In this document: positions 45,742 to 55,026 of the stretch, in pieces
How positions within the stretch are numbered: the stretch's first letter is position 1
Layout of the letters: each line of letters starts with the position of its first letter
DNA from: CAZOZZ01 sp965247425
GTDB lineage: Bacteria > Acidobacteriota > Terriglobia > 20CM-2-55-15
Assembly (NCBI GenBank): GCA_965247425.1
Contig: OZ252023.1
Span: forward strand, 1,240,001-1,304,000
Length of the DNA: 64,000 bases
Reading direction: 5' to 3'
The notes under the pieces: model-generated
The model's database searches: none
What the model was told of the DNA's origin: nothing
The model's input: only the letters and a program-made list of their open reading frames with translations
Position numbers and translations under genes: made by a program

Positions 45742-48164
45742 ATGAGCTTGGGTCAAGACGTCCGGTACGGCTTACGAATGCTGGCTCGAAAACCGGGTTT
45801 CACGGCAGTTGCTGTGATCACTCTGGCGTTGGGCATCGGGGCCAACACGGCCACGTTCAGTGTCGCGAACACCTTGTTGCTGGGCACCTCGCGGCAGGTC
45901 GAAGATCCGGCGGAGCTCACCCGCATGCATATCACATGGGCGAGCGGGCTCGAGTTCGGTTCGTTTTCCCACCCGGATTTCATCGACCTCCAGGAAAGGA
46001 ACGACGTCCTGACCGGCTTGATAGCGTCGTCTATCCGGCCCTTCCATCTCTCGGATGGCAATAGCAATGATCGGATTACTGGATCGATCGTTTCCGGCAA
46101 CTACTTCGACGTGCTCGGCGTCGCGCCCGCTCCAGGTCGGGGGTTCCTGCCAGAGGAGTACGAGACCGCGGGAACTCACCCGGTAGCCGTCCTTAGCCAT
46201 GGTCTCTGGCAACGACGTTTCGGGGCAGACCCCGGCGTCATCGGTGGCACCGTGTCCTTGAACAACTACTCATTCACCGTCATCGGCGTTGCCCCGCGCG
46301 GTTTCGCAGGCGTGAACGCCGGGATCGCCACGGACCTATGGGTGACGCTGAAGATGCAGGACATCCTGTTGCCCGGCCCTTCGCTGATGGAAGCACGCGG
46401 GAGTCACTGGCTGAATTTTGTGATCGGCCGGTTGAAACCGGGAGTCACCCGAGCCCAGGCCGAAGGCTCTCTGAACGGCATCATGGCGCGGTTGATCGAA
46501 GAGTATCCGAACACCAACGAAGGCAAGAGTGTCACGCTCTACCCCGAGAGTGGCCTGCCTCCTTTCATTCGTCCGGCGTTTGTCGGTTTCATGGGTCTGA
46601 TGTTCGCGGTGGTCGGATTCGTTCTCCTGCTGGCCTGCGCCAACGTGGCCGGCCTGATGCTGGCACGGCTGTCCGCCAGGCGGAAGGAAATCGGCGTCAG
46701 ACTGTCGTTGGGGGCAAGCCGGGCTCGACTGATCCATCAGTTGCTCGCCGAGACTATTCCCCTGTGCCTCCTGGCCGGCGGTGCCGGATTAGCCGTCGCC
46801 CTGGGATTGCTCCGGGCGATCCGCACTATGGTTCCATCAGCGAGCTTTCCGATCGACACGAACATCTCGCTGGACTGGTCGGTGCTGGTCTTTACTCTCT
46901 CCGCATCCATACTGACGGGTCTGCTGTTCGGACTGATGCCGGCCCTTCAGGCGACCCGCCGCGACCTGGTGTCTTCGCTGAAGGATTCCGGGGCGTCGTT
47001 GGAAGGGAAGAGATCACGAACTCGGCAAGTCCTGGTTGTCGGCCAGGTCGCAATATCGGTCGTCCTGCTGGTTCTGGCAGGCCTCTCTGTAGGCAGCCTG
47101 AGCAATGCCCGAAACCTCGATCCCGGCTTTGCTCCGGACAACATGCTGACGGCATCGATCGAGCTGGGCCTTCAGGGCTACGACGAAACGGGAGGAAGGG
47201 CGTTTCGCCAGTCCCTGATCGAACGGGTCGAACGTGTCCCGGGAGTAGCTGCGGTGGGACTCACCAACACGATTCCGCTGACTTTCTCGACCTCGGATCG
47301 TGGTGTCATCCCGGAAGGCTTCGAGGTCGCCGAAGGGTCCGACAGCCCCAACGTTCTCGAGGCATTCGTCGATAAGGGTTACTTCGATGCGATGGGCATC
47401 ACGATGCTGGCGGGCCGAGCCTTCGACCGAAGGGACAACAAGAATGGTCCTGCAACGTTGATCATCAACGAAGCGTTTGCCGAGCGATTCTGGCCGGGCG
47501 AAGACCCGATCGGAAAGTACGTGGAGACCTTGCGCGACAATCATGTCGTCGTCGGCATGGTCCGCACAGGAAAATACCGGACCCTGGGCGAAGCCCCCGA
47601 ACCCTACATGTATTTCTCTGCGTACCAGCAATACAGAACTAATACGGTTCTGATGGTCCGAACGGCATCGGATCCGTCATCTCTTGCCGGGTCATTGCGT
47701 GAAGAGATTCGGGTACTGGATCGCACGTTGCCGGTTTCCGGCCTCACGACGATGCACGAAGCGATGGGCTTCGCCCTGTTCCCTGCCCAGATGGCGGCAA
47801 GGGCGGTTTCAGGATTCGCTCTCCTGGCACTCATCCTCGCCGCGGTCGGTCTGTACGGACTGATTTCTTACTCGGTCAATCAGGGGATGCGCGACATCGC
47901 GATCCGTATGGCCATCGGGGCCCGTCCCCGGGATGTCCTCGGGCGGGTGTTGCGGGGCGGCATGACGTTGACTCTGGCAGGACTTGGTGTCGGATTGGCC
48001 GGGGGAGCAGCCCTGGCCATGGTTGCCGGCACCCTGATGTACGGCGTGGGTGCGACCCAGATCGGCCCATACCTGGCAGCGGTCGCATCGCTGTCGTGGC
48101 CACCTACGTTCCAGCCCGCCGGGCCTCGCGGATCGATCCTATGGCAATCCTAAGAGGCGAATAG
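45742..48164 (+). pseudogene. ADOP-type MacB/FtsX permease 4, frameshifted near its end
   Basis: A nearly complete ADOP permease of about 800 residues: N-terminal helix in TAVAVITLALGIGANTATFS, MacB core and two FtsX domains with LLACANVAGLMLARLSARRKEI. AGGAGGAA precedes the ATG at 45742. The natural end VATYVPARRASRIDPMAILRGE, stop TAG 48162-48164, is one base out of frame: a missing base at about 48094 (gtcgtggc) makes the reading frame end at 48153 with a different 20-residue tail. It may still work, since only the tail changes, or the indel may be a sequence error. Confidence 0.75.
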
Positions 48165-48199
48165 GCGGAGCAGCTTTCCGCGACGAAGCGGGAAGCAGC

Positions 48200-48397
48200 A
48201 TGAATGAGATCAGGAGGGATCTCAAGATCCTTTCGTTTGACTCTTCTTTGGCTGATCAGCTGCCGCGGCTCGCTCCCTCATTGCTTTCCGAAGTTCGCGG
48301 ATATGTTCTCTCATCCGAAACTTTGCCTTTCGCAGACGGTTATGACGCGACTTATCACCATTTCTTTGGGACATTGTTACCTCACAAGACAAAATAG
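48200..48397 (+). CDS. possible small protein
   Basis: A 65-codon frame (MNEIRRDLKILSFDSSLADQ..) starting soon after the ADOP stop. No family recognised, weak ribosome site. It could be random. Confidence 0.25.
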   Translation: MNEIRRDLKILSFDSSLADQLPRLAPSLLSEVRGYVLSSETLPFADGYDATYHHFFGTLLPHKTK

Positions 48398-48524
48398 GGT
48401 CGGGGCCACATTTCTACTAACTGATCATAATACACGACTTGACCGAAATGTGCGCCCGTCCCTGTTTTCTGGCGTGGTGATCCGGGGAATACAAGACCGC
48501 ATGGCTCGGGCTTCCGAGACCCCC

Positions 48525-48688
48525 TAGGAGCCTGCGCGGCAGAAGGGATCGTAGCGAGAAAGTGGAGAATCGAGGCCAGATTTTCTCGATTTTGAGGCGA
48601 ATAGTGGTTCTATGTAACGAAAAATCGGGGAAATATGGACCGATTATGCCGCTTTCGCAGTAGATCTCTTCTGCCGCGCAGGCTCCTA
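48525..48688. repeat. family-B inverted repeat element, copy 1
   Basis: 164 bp with terminal inverted repeats of about 25 bp beginning taggagcctgcgcggcagaa. The right end's cta is the (minus-strand) stop codon TAG of glgC. It lies between the convergent ADOP and glgC genes. A shorter relative is at 54929-55018. Confidence 0.85.
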
Positions 48689-49918
48689 ATCCAGGACGGT
48701 TCCCTTGGCGATCACGACGATGCCGTCGTCGGAAATGGTGAAACCGCGCTCGAGGTCTTCCTTGTAGTCGATGCCAATCTCGTAGCTTTCCGGGATGCGG
48801 ACGTTCTTGTCGATCACGGCGCGGTGCACTACTGCGTGGCGGCCGACCTCGACATTGTCGAACAGCACGCAGTCCTCGACCTCGGAGAAGGAGTTGAGCC
48901 GCACCCGCGGTCCCAGGATCGACCGCCGCGCCGTGCCACCGGAGACGACCACGCCTCCCGCCACTAGCGACGCCAGGGCCCGGCCGCGGCGTTCCCCTTC
49001 CTCGTGGACGAACTTGGCCGGCGGATGGGGGTACTGCCAGGTGAGGATCGGCCACTCGTAGTTGTAAAGGTCGAAGACCGGCTGGGCAGCCACCAGGTCC
49101 ATCGACGCTTGAAAGTAAGCGTCGATCGTCCCGACATCGCGCCAGTAGTCGCGTTCGCGTTCGACCTGACCCGGCACCTCGTTCTTCCCTAAGTCGTAGA
49201 CCCAGGCGTCGCCCGAGTCGACGAGAGTCGGGATGATGTTCGCGCCCATGTCGTGCTTCGTATCCTCGGCGGCGTCCGCGGTCACCACTTCGCGCAGAAT
49301 GTCGGTGCTGAAGACATAGTTGCCCATCGAGGCGAAGGCCCGCGTCGGATCGCCGGGCAACGGCGTCGGCGATTCGGGCTTCTCGACAAAGGAGCGCATG
49401 CGCCCGTCCGCGGTGGCTTCGATGATGCCGAAGGAACTGGCTTCCTCAATCGGTACCGGAATGCCGGCGACTGTGACCCCGGCACCGCTCTCGATGTGCT
49501 GGAGGACCATCGGCTCGACGTCCATGCGGTAGATGTGGTCGGCGCCGAAGACCGCGACGTATTCGGGCTGCTCGTCGTCGATGATGTTGAGGTTCTGGTA
49601 GACGGCGTCGGCCGAGCCGGCAAACCAGTGGCGTCCGGTGCGCATCTGCGCCGGCACCGTGACGACATAGTAGCCGAGCAGTGGCGAGAGCCTCCAGGTC
49701 TTCTCCATGTGGAGGTCGAGGCTGTGGCTCCGATACTGGGTCAAGACTACGATGCGCCGTATGCCCGAGTTGACAAGGTTCGAAAGCGCGAAGTCGACGA
49801 GGCGATACAGGCCGCCAAAAGGCACGGCCGGTTTGGCCCGCTCCTGGGTGAGCGGCAACAGCCGACTGCCCTCACCGCCGGCCAGCACCATGGCGAGAAT
49901 TTTCTCGCGTAAGGGCAT
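48686..49918 (-). CDS. glgC: glucose-1-phosphate adenylyltransferase
   Basis: A 410-residue ADP-glucose pyrophosphorylase, the first committed enzyme of glycogen synthesis (ATP + glucose-1-phosphate to ADP-glucose). Visible motifs: the nucleotide site LAGGEGSRLLPLTQERAKPAVPFGG cut by family norm, sugar-phosphate site FVEKPE, and AVFGADHIYRMD; a left-handed beta-helix domain at the C-terminus (RRSILGPRVRLNSFSEVEDC). Start ATG at 49918, about 130 bp upstream of the divergent glgX. Its TAG stop is part of the end of a family-B repeat. Confidence 0.95.
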   Translation of the reverse strand: MPLREKILAMVLAGGEGSRLLPLTQERAKPAVPFGGLYRLVDFALSNLVNSGIRRIVVLTQYRSHSLDLHMEKTWRLSPLLGYYVVTVPAQMRTGRHWFAGSADAVYQNLNIIDDEQPEYVAVFGADHIYRMDVEPMVLQHIESGAGVTVAGIPVPIEEASSFGIIEATADGRMRSFVEKPESPTPLPGDPTRAFASMGNYVFSTDILREVVTADAAEDTKHDMGANIIPTLVDSGDAWVYDLGKNEVPGQVERERDYWRDVGTIDAYFQASMDLVAAQPVFDLYNYEWPILTWQYPHPPAKFVHEEGERRGRALASLVAGGVVVSGGTARRSILGPRVRLNSFSEVEDCVLFDNVEVGRHAVVHRAVIDKNVRIPESYEIGIDYKEDLERGFTISDDGIVVIAKGTVLD

Positions 49919-50046
49919 TCCTCTTCCTCTACGGTTGTCGGTATCCGTCCCGGGGATCCGGTTTCATAACCCCCGGAATGCTATCATACGCCCGTATCCA
50001 CCGACTGACGAATCCATCACCTAGCGAGTTGTGTCGCACTGAGGCA
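49919..50046. promoter_or_regulatory. divergent promoter region of glgC and glgX
   Basis: A 128-bp gap between divergent starts. tatcatacg (49981) may be a -10 for the plus strand. No operator was found by eye. Confidence 0.35.
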
Positions 50047-52122
50047 ATGAGACCGAAGCCCTTCAAAATCCGGTACGGCGAGCGGTTACCCGCGGGTGCA
50101 ACAGGCGGCGTGGGCGGCGTCAATTTCTCCGTCTTCAGCCGGCACGCGAGCGCGATGTCCCTGCTACTGTATTCCGACGACCAGTCTCTCGATCCGATTC
50201 AGGTGATCGACCTGGACCCTGTCGGAAACCGCACACACTTCTTCTGGCATGTCTTTGTCGAAGGAGCAGGTCCCGGCCTGTACTTTACCTGGCGGGCGGG
50301 CGGACCCGGTGACACTCGAGCGACCGGGTTTCGCTTTGACGCCCGACACGAGCTTCTGGATCCATGGGCCAGGGTCGTGAGCGACGCGCTGTGGAATCGG
50401 AGTCGAGCAACAGCCGGTGGAAGTGGCCGGAATGCCATTCGTGGCAAAGTCGACGACGACGCCTATGACTGGGAGGGGGACCTGACGGTGGACCACCCCG
50501 TCGAGGACAGCATAATCTACGAAGTGCATGTGGGTGGTTTCACCAGCCATCCATCGGCCCGCGTCCGAAACCCGGGAACCTTCCACGCTCTGATCGACAA
50601 AATCCCCTACCTCGAACGGTTGGGCATCACCGACGTCGAGTTGATGCCCGTCATGGCTTTCGATCGACAGGATGTGCCACCCGCCGCAGCGGCAAAAGGC
50701 CTCTCGAACTTCTGGGGTTACAGCCCCTACGGATTTTTCGCCCTCCATCCCGCCTACTGTTCCACCGCGGACGGTCGAAAGGAATTCCGCGACATGGTGA
50801 AAGCGCTGCACCGCGCCGGCATCGGTGTGATCCTGGACGTGGTGTTCAACCACACGGCTGAAGGGGGGGAGGATGGTCCCTCCATCCATTTCAAAGGCCT
50901 CGCCAACGAAACCTTCTATCACCTCGATTCCGGTGACCGGAGGAAGTATCGTGATTTCACGGGATGCGGCAACACGGTCAATTGCAATCATCCCGTGGTC
51001 ACGCATTTTCTGTTGTCGTGTCTGGAATACTGGGTCCGGGAGATGCACGTGGACGGCTTCCGCTTCGATCTGGCGAGTGTGCTGGGACGGGGTGAGGACG
51101 GGGAGCCCATGTACCATGCGCCGCTGATCTGGGCGATCGAGTTCTCCGAGGTACTATCCCACACCAAGCTGATCGCCGAGGCTTGGGACGCCGGAGGGCT
51201 TTACCAGGTCGGGGACTTCCCTGGATTTCGCTTCATGGAATGGAATGGGCAATACCGGGACACTGTGCGGCGTGTCGTGCGTGGCGAGAACGGACTGATG
51301 AACGAACTCGCCTCCCGAGTGAGCGGGAGCAGCGATTACCACAAAGAAAAAGGCAAGCTTCCAACCAACAGCATCAACTATGTGACCTGCCATGATGGAT
51401 TCACGCTCTACGACCTGGTCAGCTACGACAGGAAGCACAATCAGAACAACGGGGAAGACAATAGGGACGGACCCGCCGAATCCTTCAGTTGGAATTGTGG
51501 GCACGAGGGTCCCACCGACGATCCGCAAATCGAGTCGCTGCGTGGCCGTCAAGCACGGAACCATATGGCCATACTGCTCTTGAGCCTCGGCTTGCCGATG
51601 TTGCTGGCTGGCGATGAGGTTCTGAGGACCCAGCGTGGCAACAACAACTGTTACTGCCAGGATAACGAGTTGAGCTGGTTCGATTGGACGCCCACCGACA
51701 GTAACGCCGGCATGCTTCGCTTCACCCGGGAAATGATCGCCCTGCGCAAGCGGCACGCGTCTTTGCGACGGAGCCGATTCCTTACCGGTCGGCCGACTGC
51801 GGGAAGAGCCGGAATGCCGGACATCGAATGGCACGGAGCTCGACTCGGCGACCCGGAATGGGACAATCCCGAATCACGGATGCTGGCCTACACACTTGCC
51901 GGGATAGAACAGGACGAACCGGACATTTACGTGATGCTCAATATGTCACCCGAAGGCAGAGAGATGGCAATTCCCGCAGTCCCAGGGCGGAAATGGCATC
52001 GGGCCGTGGACACGTCGCGGATCTCGCCTGAGGACATCGTCGTGCCAGCGGAGCAGACGCCGTTAGGCTCGCATGCCTACTACGTCGCCGGGAGAACGGT
52101 CGCGGTCCTCGAATCGCGCTAG
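50047..52122 (+). CDS. glgX: glycogen debranching enzyme (isoamylase type)
   Basis: A 691-residue GH13 enzyme of the GlgX/TreX type that cuts alpha-1,6 branches. It has an N-terminal CBM48-like domain (about 1-110) and a (beta/alpha)8 barrel with conserved regions VVFNHT, catalytic D341 (GFRFDLASV), E378 (IAEAWDAGG) and D450 (TCHDGF). The ATG at 50047 follows GAGG by 3-4 bp; an in-frame start at 49978 lacks a ribosome site. The TAG stop is followed immediately by a family-A repeat, shared with the convergent glgB. Confidence 0.95.
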   Translation: MRPKPFKIRYGERLPAGATGGVGGVNFSVFSRHASAMSLLLYSDDQSLDPIQVIDLDPVGNRTHFFWHVFVEGAGPGLYFTWRAGGPGDTRATGFRFDARHELLDPWARVVSDALWNRSRATAGGSGRNAIRGKVDDDAYDWEGDLTVDHPVEDSIIYEVHVGGFTSHPSARVRNPGTFHALIDKIPYLERLGITDVELMPVMAFDRQDVPPAAAAKGLSNFWGYSPYGFFALHPAYCSTADGRKEFRDMVKALHRAGIGVILDVVFNHTAEGGEDGPSIHFKGLANETFYHLDSGDRRKYRDFTGCGNTVNCNHPVVTHFLLSCLEYWVREMHVDGFRFDLASVLGRGEDGEPMYHAPLIWAIEFSEVLSHTKLIAEAWDAGGLYQVGDFPGFRFMEWNGQYRDTVRRVVRGENGLMNELASRVSGSSDYHKEKGKLPTNSINYVTCHDGFTLYDLVSYDRKHNQNNGEDNRDGPAESFSWNCGHEGPTDDPQIESLRGRQARNHMAILLLSLGLPMLLAGDEVLRTQRGNNNCYCQDNELSWFDWTPTDSNAGMLRFTREMIALRKRHASLRRSRFLTGRPTAGRAGMPDIEWHGARLGDPEWDNPESRMLAYTLAGIEQDEPDIYVMLNMSPEGREMAIPAVPGRKWHRAVDTSRISPEDIVVPAEQTPLGSHAYYVAGRTVAVLESR

Positions 52123-52437
52123 CAGCCCGTGGTGGAAGTCTGTAGGGTCGCGCGCAGGGGTATTCGGGGCTCAGGCGCGAAATGAGGAGCGGAACGATGC
52201 ATAGTCCTCGTGACCGACGAATGACAAAGCCTGTGGCCCAAAGACCCCTGCGCCCTTCGGGTTACGACGGCATGGGGCCAGCTGCGGCGTTGGCACTCCT
52301 AGATCGATGGCGAGCATCGCCGTCTTCGATGGGAACCATCGCCGTCTTCGATGGGCACATCGACGTCGTCGTGCCGCCTTGCATCTAGCCCCATGGCGCT
52401 CGTAACGCGACCCTACCGACTTCCACCACGGGCTGCT
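52121..52437. repeat. family-A inverted repeat element, copy 2
   Basis: 317 bp with terminal inverted repeats of about 30 bp starting agcagcccgtggtggaag, ending ggctgct. The left end overlaps the glgX stop codon; the right end is 12 bp before the glgB stop. About 40 bp longer than the other copies because of a tandem duplication of catcgccgtcttcgatggg (about 52318-52360). Opposite orientation to copy 3 at 54655. Confidence 0.9.
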
Positions 52438-52448
52438 TGGAGCCTCGA

Positions 52449-54626
52449 TCATACTTTTTCCAGGATAATGCCGGCCAGGGGAGGTAGCGTCACCACAATC
52501 GAGTAGGGCTGATCCATCGCGGGTTGGTCTTCCGCGGGCATCTCCGACGGGTTCCCCACGTCTGTCCCTCCGTAGAAACGGGAGTCGGAGTTGAAGATTT
52601 CCCGGTAGGCGCCCTTTTCTGGCACGCCAATCCGGTACCCGTGTCGCGGGATTGGCGTGAAGTTCAGGGCCACGCTCACACGATTCTCGTCCGCGCGGCG
52701 CAGGTAAATCAAGACCGAGTTATCCGCATCTTCCCAGTGTAACCACTGGAAACCCCGGGCGGCAAAATCGTACCGGAAGAGCGCCGGCCGGCTTCGGTAT
52801 AGACCGTTGAGATCCTGGACGAGCCTATGAACGCCTCGGTGTGCGGGCACATCCAGCAGATGCCAAGGGGTGGTCTCGGCGCTGTTCCACTCGTCGGGCT
52901 GTGCCAACTCCGACCCCATAAAGAGAAGCTTCTTCCCCGGGTAGGTCCACTGAAAAGTATAGGTCAAGCGCAGGTTGGCGAAACGCTGCCAGTCGTCCCC
53001 AGGCATCTTGCCCAGGAGCGACTGCTTCATGTGCACGACTTCGTCGTGAGACAGCGGGAGCACAAAGTTTTCGCTGAAGGCATACATCGGGCCGAAAGTG
53101 ATCTGCTGATGATGCTGCCGGCGATCGATCGGGTCTTTTGACATGTACAACAGCGTGTCGTGCATCCACCCCATGTTCCATTTCATACTGAAGCCGAGCC
53201 CGCCGGCGTGGGTCGGCTTCGTCACCCCCGGCCACGCCGTCGACTCCTCGGCGATGGTGAAGCTGCCGGGGACCTGCCCGTGTGTCACCTCGTTCAGCTG
53301 TTTTAAGAAAGCGATCGCCTCCAGGTTCTCGTTCCCGCCGTGGACATTCGGCATCCACTCGCCTTCCTGGCGGGAGTAATCCAGATACAACATGGCTGAG
53401 ACGGCGTCCACGCGAAGCCCGTCGAAGTGAAAGTCCTCGATCCAGTACAAGGCACTGGAGATGAGGAAACTTCTCACTTCGTTCCTGCCGTGGTTGAAGA
53501 TCAGCGTACCCCATTCTTTATGCTCGCCCTTCCGTGGATCCGCGTGCTCGAACAGGGCGCTCCCGTCGAAGCGGGCGAGACCGTGCTCGTCGCGCGGAAA
53601 GTGTCCCGGGACCCAGTCGAGGATCACACCGATTCCGTTGCGATGCAGCGCGTCGATGAGATGGCGGAGGTCGTCGGGTTCGCCAAAACGACGCGTGGGT
53701 GCGAAGTAACCCGTCGTCTGGTAACCCCACGATTCGTCAAGAGGATGCTCGGTCACCGGCAGCAACTCGACGTGGGTAAACCCGAGTTCGCGCACATAAG
53801 GGACCAGCTGCTCGGCCATCTCCCGGTAGGTCAGGACTCCTCCAGCCGAAGTTCGTCTCCAGGAACCCAGATGTACTTCATAGATCGACATCGCTCGGTG
53901 CATCCAATCCTGCCGCACCCGCTCGTCGATCCAGGCCGTGTCGCCCCACGCGTAAGTTGTGCTTCGAGTCGTGACGGATGCCGTTGCCGGCCGATACTCG
54001 TGCTTTTGGGCGAACGGATCGAACTTGATCCGAACCGATCCGGTGGACCGGTTGCGGATCTCGTACTTGTAGAGTTGTTCGGGGGCAAGCCCTGGGATGA
54101 ACAGTTCCCAGACTCCCGAGCGGTTCCGAACCCGCATCGGATGACAACGGCCGTCCCAGTTGTTGAAGTCCCCGATGACGCTCACGCGTTCGGATTCAGG
54201 CGCCCAGACCGCAAAAAGGAAGCCGTCCACACCATCGACCGCTTGTCCATGTGCCCCAAGGAACCGATGCGCGCGAAAGTGATCCCCGCGACCGAACGAC
54301 TCCAGGTCCGCGTCCGAGAGCTGCGGGCAGAAGGCGTAGGGGTCGAAGCGTTCGATCACCTTTCCGTCGATCCGCCATCGGATACGGTACGGGAGCGGGA
54401 GGGATTCTTCCGCGCCGCGCCACTCGAACAGATCGCCGTTCTCGAGGCGCCGCATCGGCTCGCCCGTTTCAACGATTTCGGCCTCGTGGACTCCGGGGAG
54501 GAACGCGCGAACGACGACGCCGTCATCTCCCAATGGGTGTCGTCCCAACACCCGGAAAGGATCGTCGAGGCGACCCTCCAGGAGACGCGCTTTGTCGGAC
54601 GGATCGATTTCGGTACCGCTCTTCAT
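52449..54626 (-). CDS. glgB: 1,4-alpha-glucan branching enzyme
   Basis: A 725-residue GH13 branching enzyme with an extended N-terminus (N1 domain about 1-110), CBM48 (about 130-220), catalytic barrel and a C-terminal beta domain. Catalytic residues are D407 (LRVDAVSAM), E460 (FTIAEEST) and the aspartate of LSHDEVVH. It makes alpha-1,6 branches in glycogen. The gene is bracketed by two family-A repeats in opposite orientation (52121-52437 and 54655-54928) and converges with glgX. The ATG at 54626 has a modest ribosome site. Confidence 0.95.
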   Translation of the reverse strand: MKSGTEIDPSDKARLLEGRLDDPFRVLGRHPLGDDGVVVRAFLPGVHEAEIVETGEPMRRLENGDLFEWRGAEESLPLPYRIRWRIDGKVIERFDPYAFCPQLSDADLESFGRGDHFRAHRFLGAHGQAVDGVDGFLFAVWAPESERVSVIGDFNNWDGRCHPMRVRNRSGVWELFIPGLAPEQLYKYEIRNRSTGSVRIKFDPFAQKHEYRPATASVTTRSTTYAWGDTAWIDERVRQDWMHRAMSIYEVHLGSWRRTSAGGVLTYREMAEQLVPYVRELGFTHVELLPVTEHPLDESWGYQTTGYFAPTRRFGEPDDLRHLIDALHRNGIGVILDWVPGHFPRDEHGLARFDGSALFEHADPRKGEHKEWGTLIFNHGRNEVRSFLISSALYWIEDFHFDGLRVDAVSAMLYLDYSRQEGEWMPNVHGGNENLEAIAFLKQLNEVTHGQVPGSFTIAEESTAWPGVTKPTHAGGLGFSMKWNMGWMHDTLLYMSKDPIDRRQHHQQITFGPMYAFSENFVLPLSHDEVVHMKQSLLGKMPGDDWQRFANLRLTYTFQWTYPGKKLLFMGSELAQPDEWNSAETTPWHLLDVPAHRGVHRLVQDLNGLYRSRPALFRYDFAARGFQWLHWEDADNSVLIYLRRADENRVSVALNFTPIPRHGYRIGVPEKGAYREIFNSDSRFYGGTDVGNPSEMPAEDQPAMDQPYSIVVTLPPLAGIILEKV

Positions 54627-54654
54627 AACCTCAACATGCTATCAAAATAGGCCT

Positions 54655-54928
54655 AGCAGCCCGTGGTGGAAGTCTGTAGGGTCGCGTTATGAGCGCCATG
54701 GGGCTAGATGCCAGGCGCCACGACGAAGTCGATGCTCTTCATCGATCTAGGAGTGGCAACGCCGCAGCTGGCCCCATGCCGTCGTAACCCGTAGGGCGCA
54801 GGGGTCTTCGGGCCACAGGCTTTGTCATTCGTCGGTCACTATGACAGAGCATCGTTCCGCTCCTCATTTCGCGCCTGAGACCCGAATACCCCTGCGCGCG
54901 ACCCTACAGACTTCCACCACGGGCTGCT
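54655..54928. repeat. family-A inverted repeat element, copy 3
   Basis: 274 bp, same ends as copy 2 (agcagcccgtggtggaagtc, ggctgct) but internally reversed relative to it: its left part corresponds to the right part of copy 2. It lies in the divergent gap between glgB and malQ and abuts a family-B element. Confidence 0.9.
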
Positions 54929-55018
54929 GGGAGTCTGCGCGGCAGAAGGGATCTACTCCAAATTTGCATGTTAGCAGCAACAGCTGCAAATGTTAGATTC
55001 AGACCCGCGCAGGCTCCT
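54929..55018. repeat. family-B inverted repeat element, copy 2 (short)
   Basis: 90 bp with ends gtctgcgcggcagaagggat and gcgcaggctcct, like the copy at 48525 but with a shorter, different centre, which itself holds the palindrome atttgca..tgcaaat. It adjoins family-A copy 3 without a gap and ends 8 bp before the malQ start. Confidence 0.75.
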
Positions 55019-55026
55019 GTCAGACT

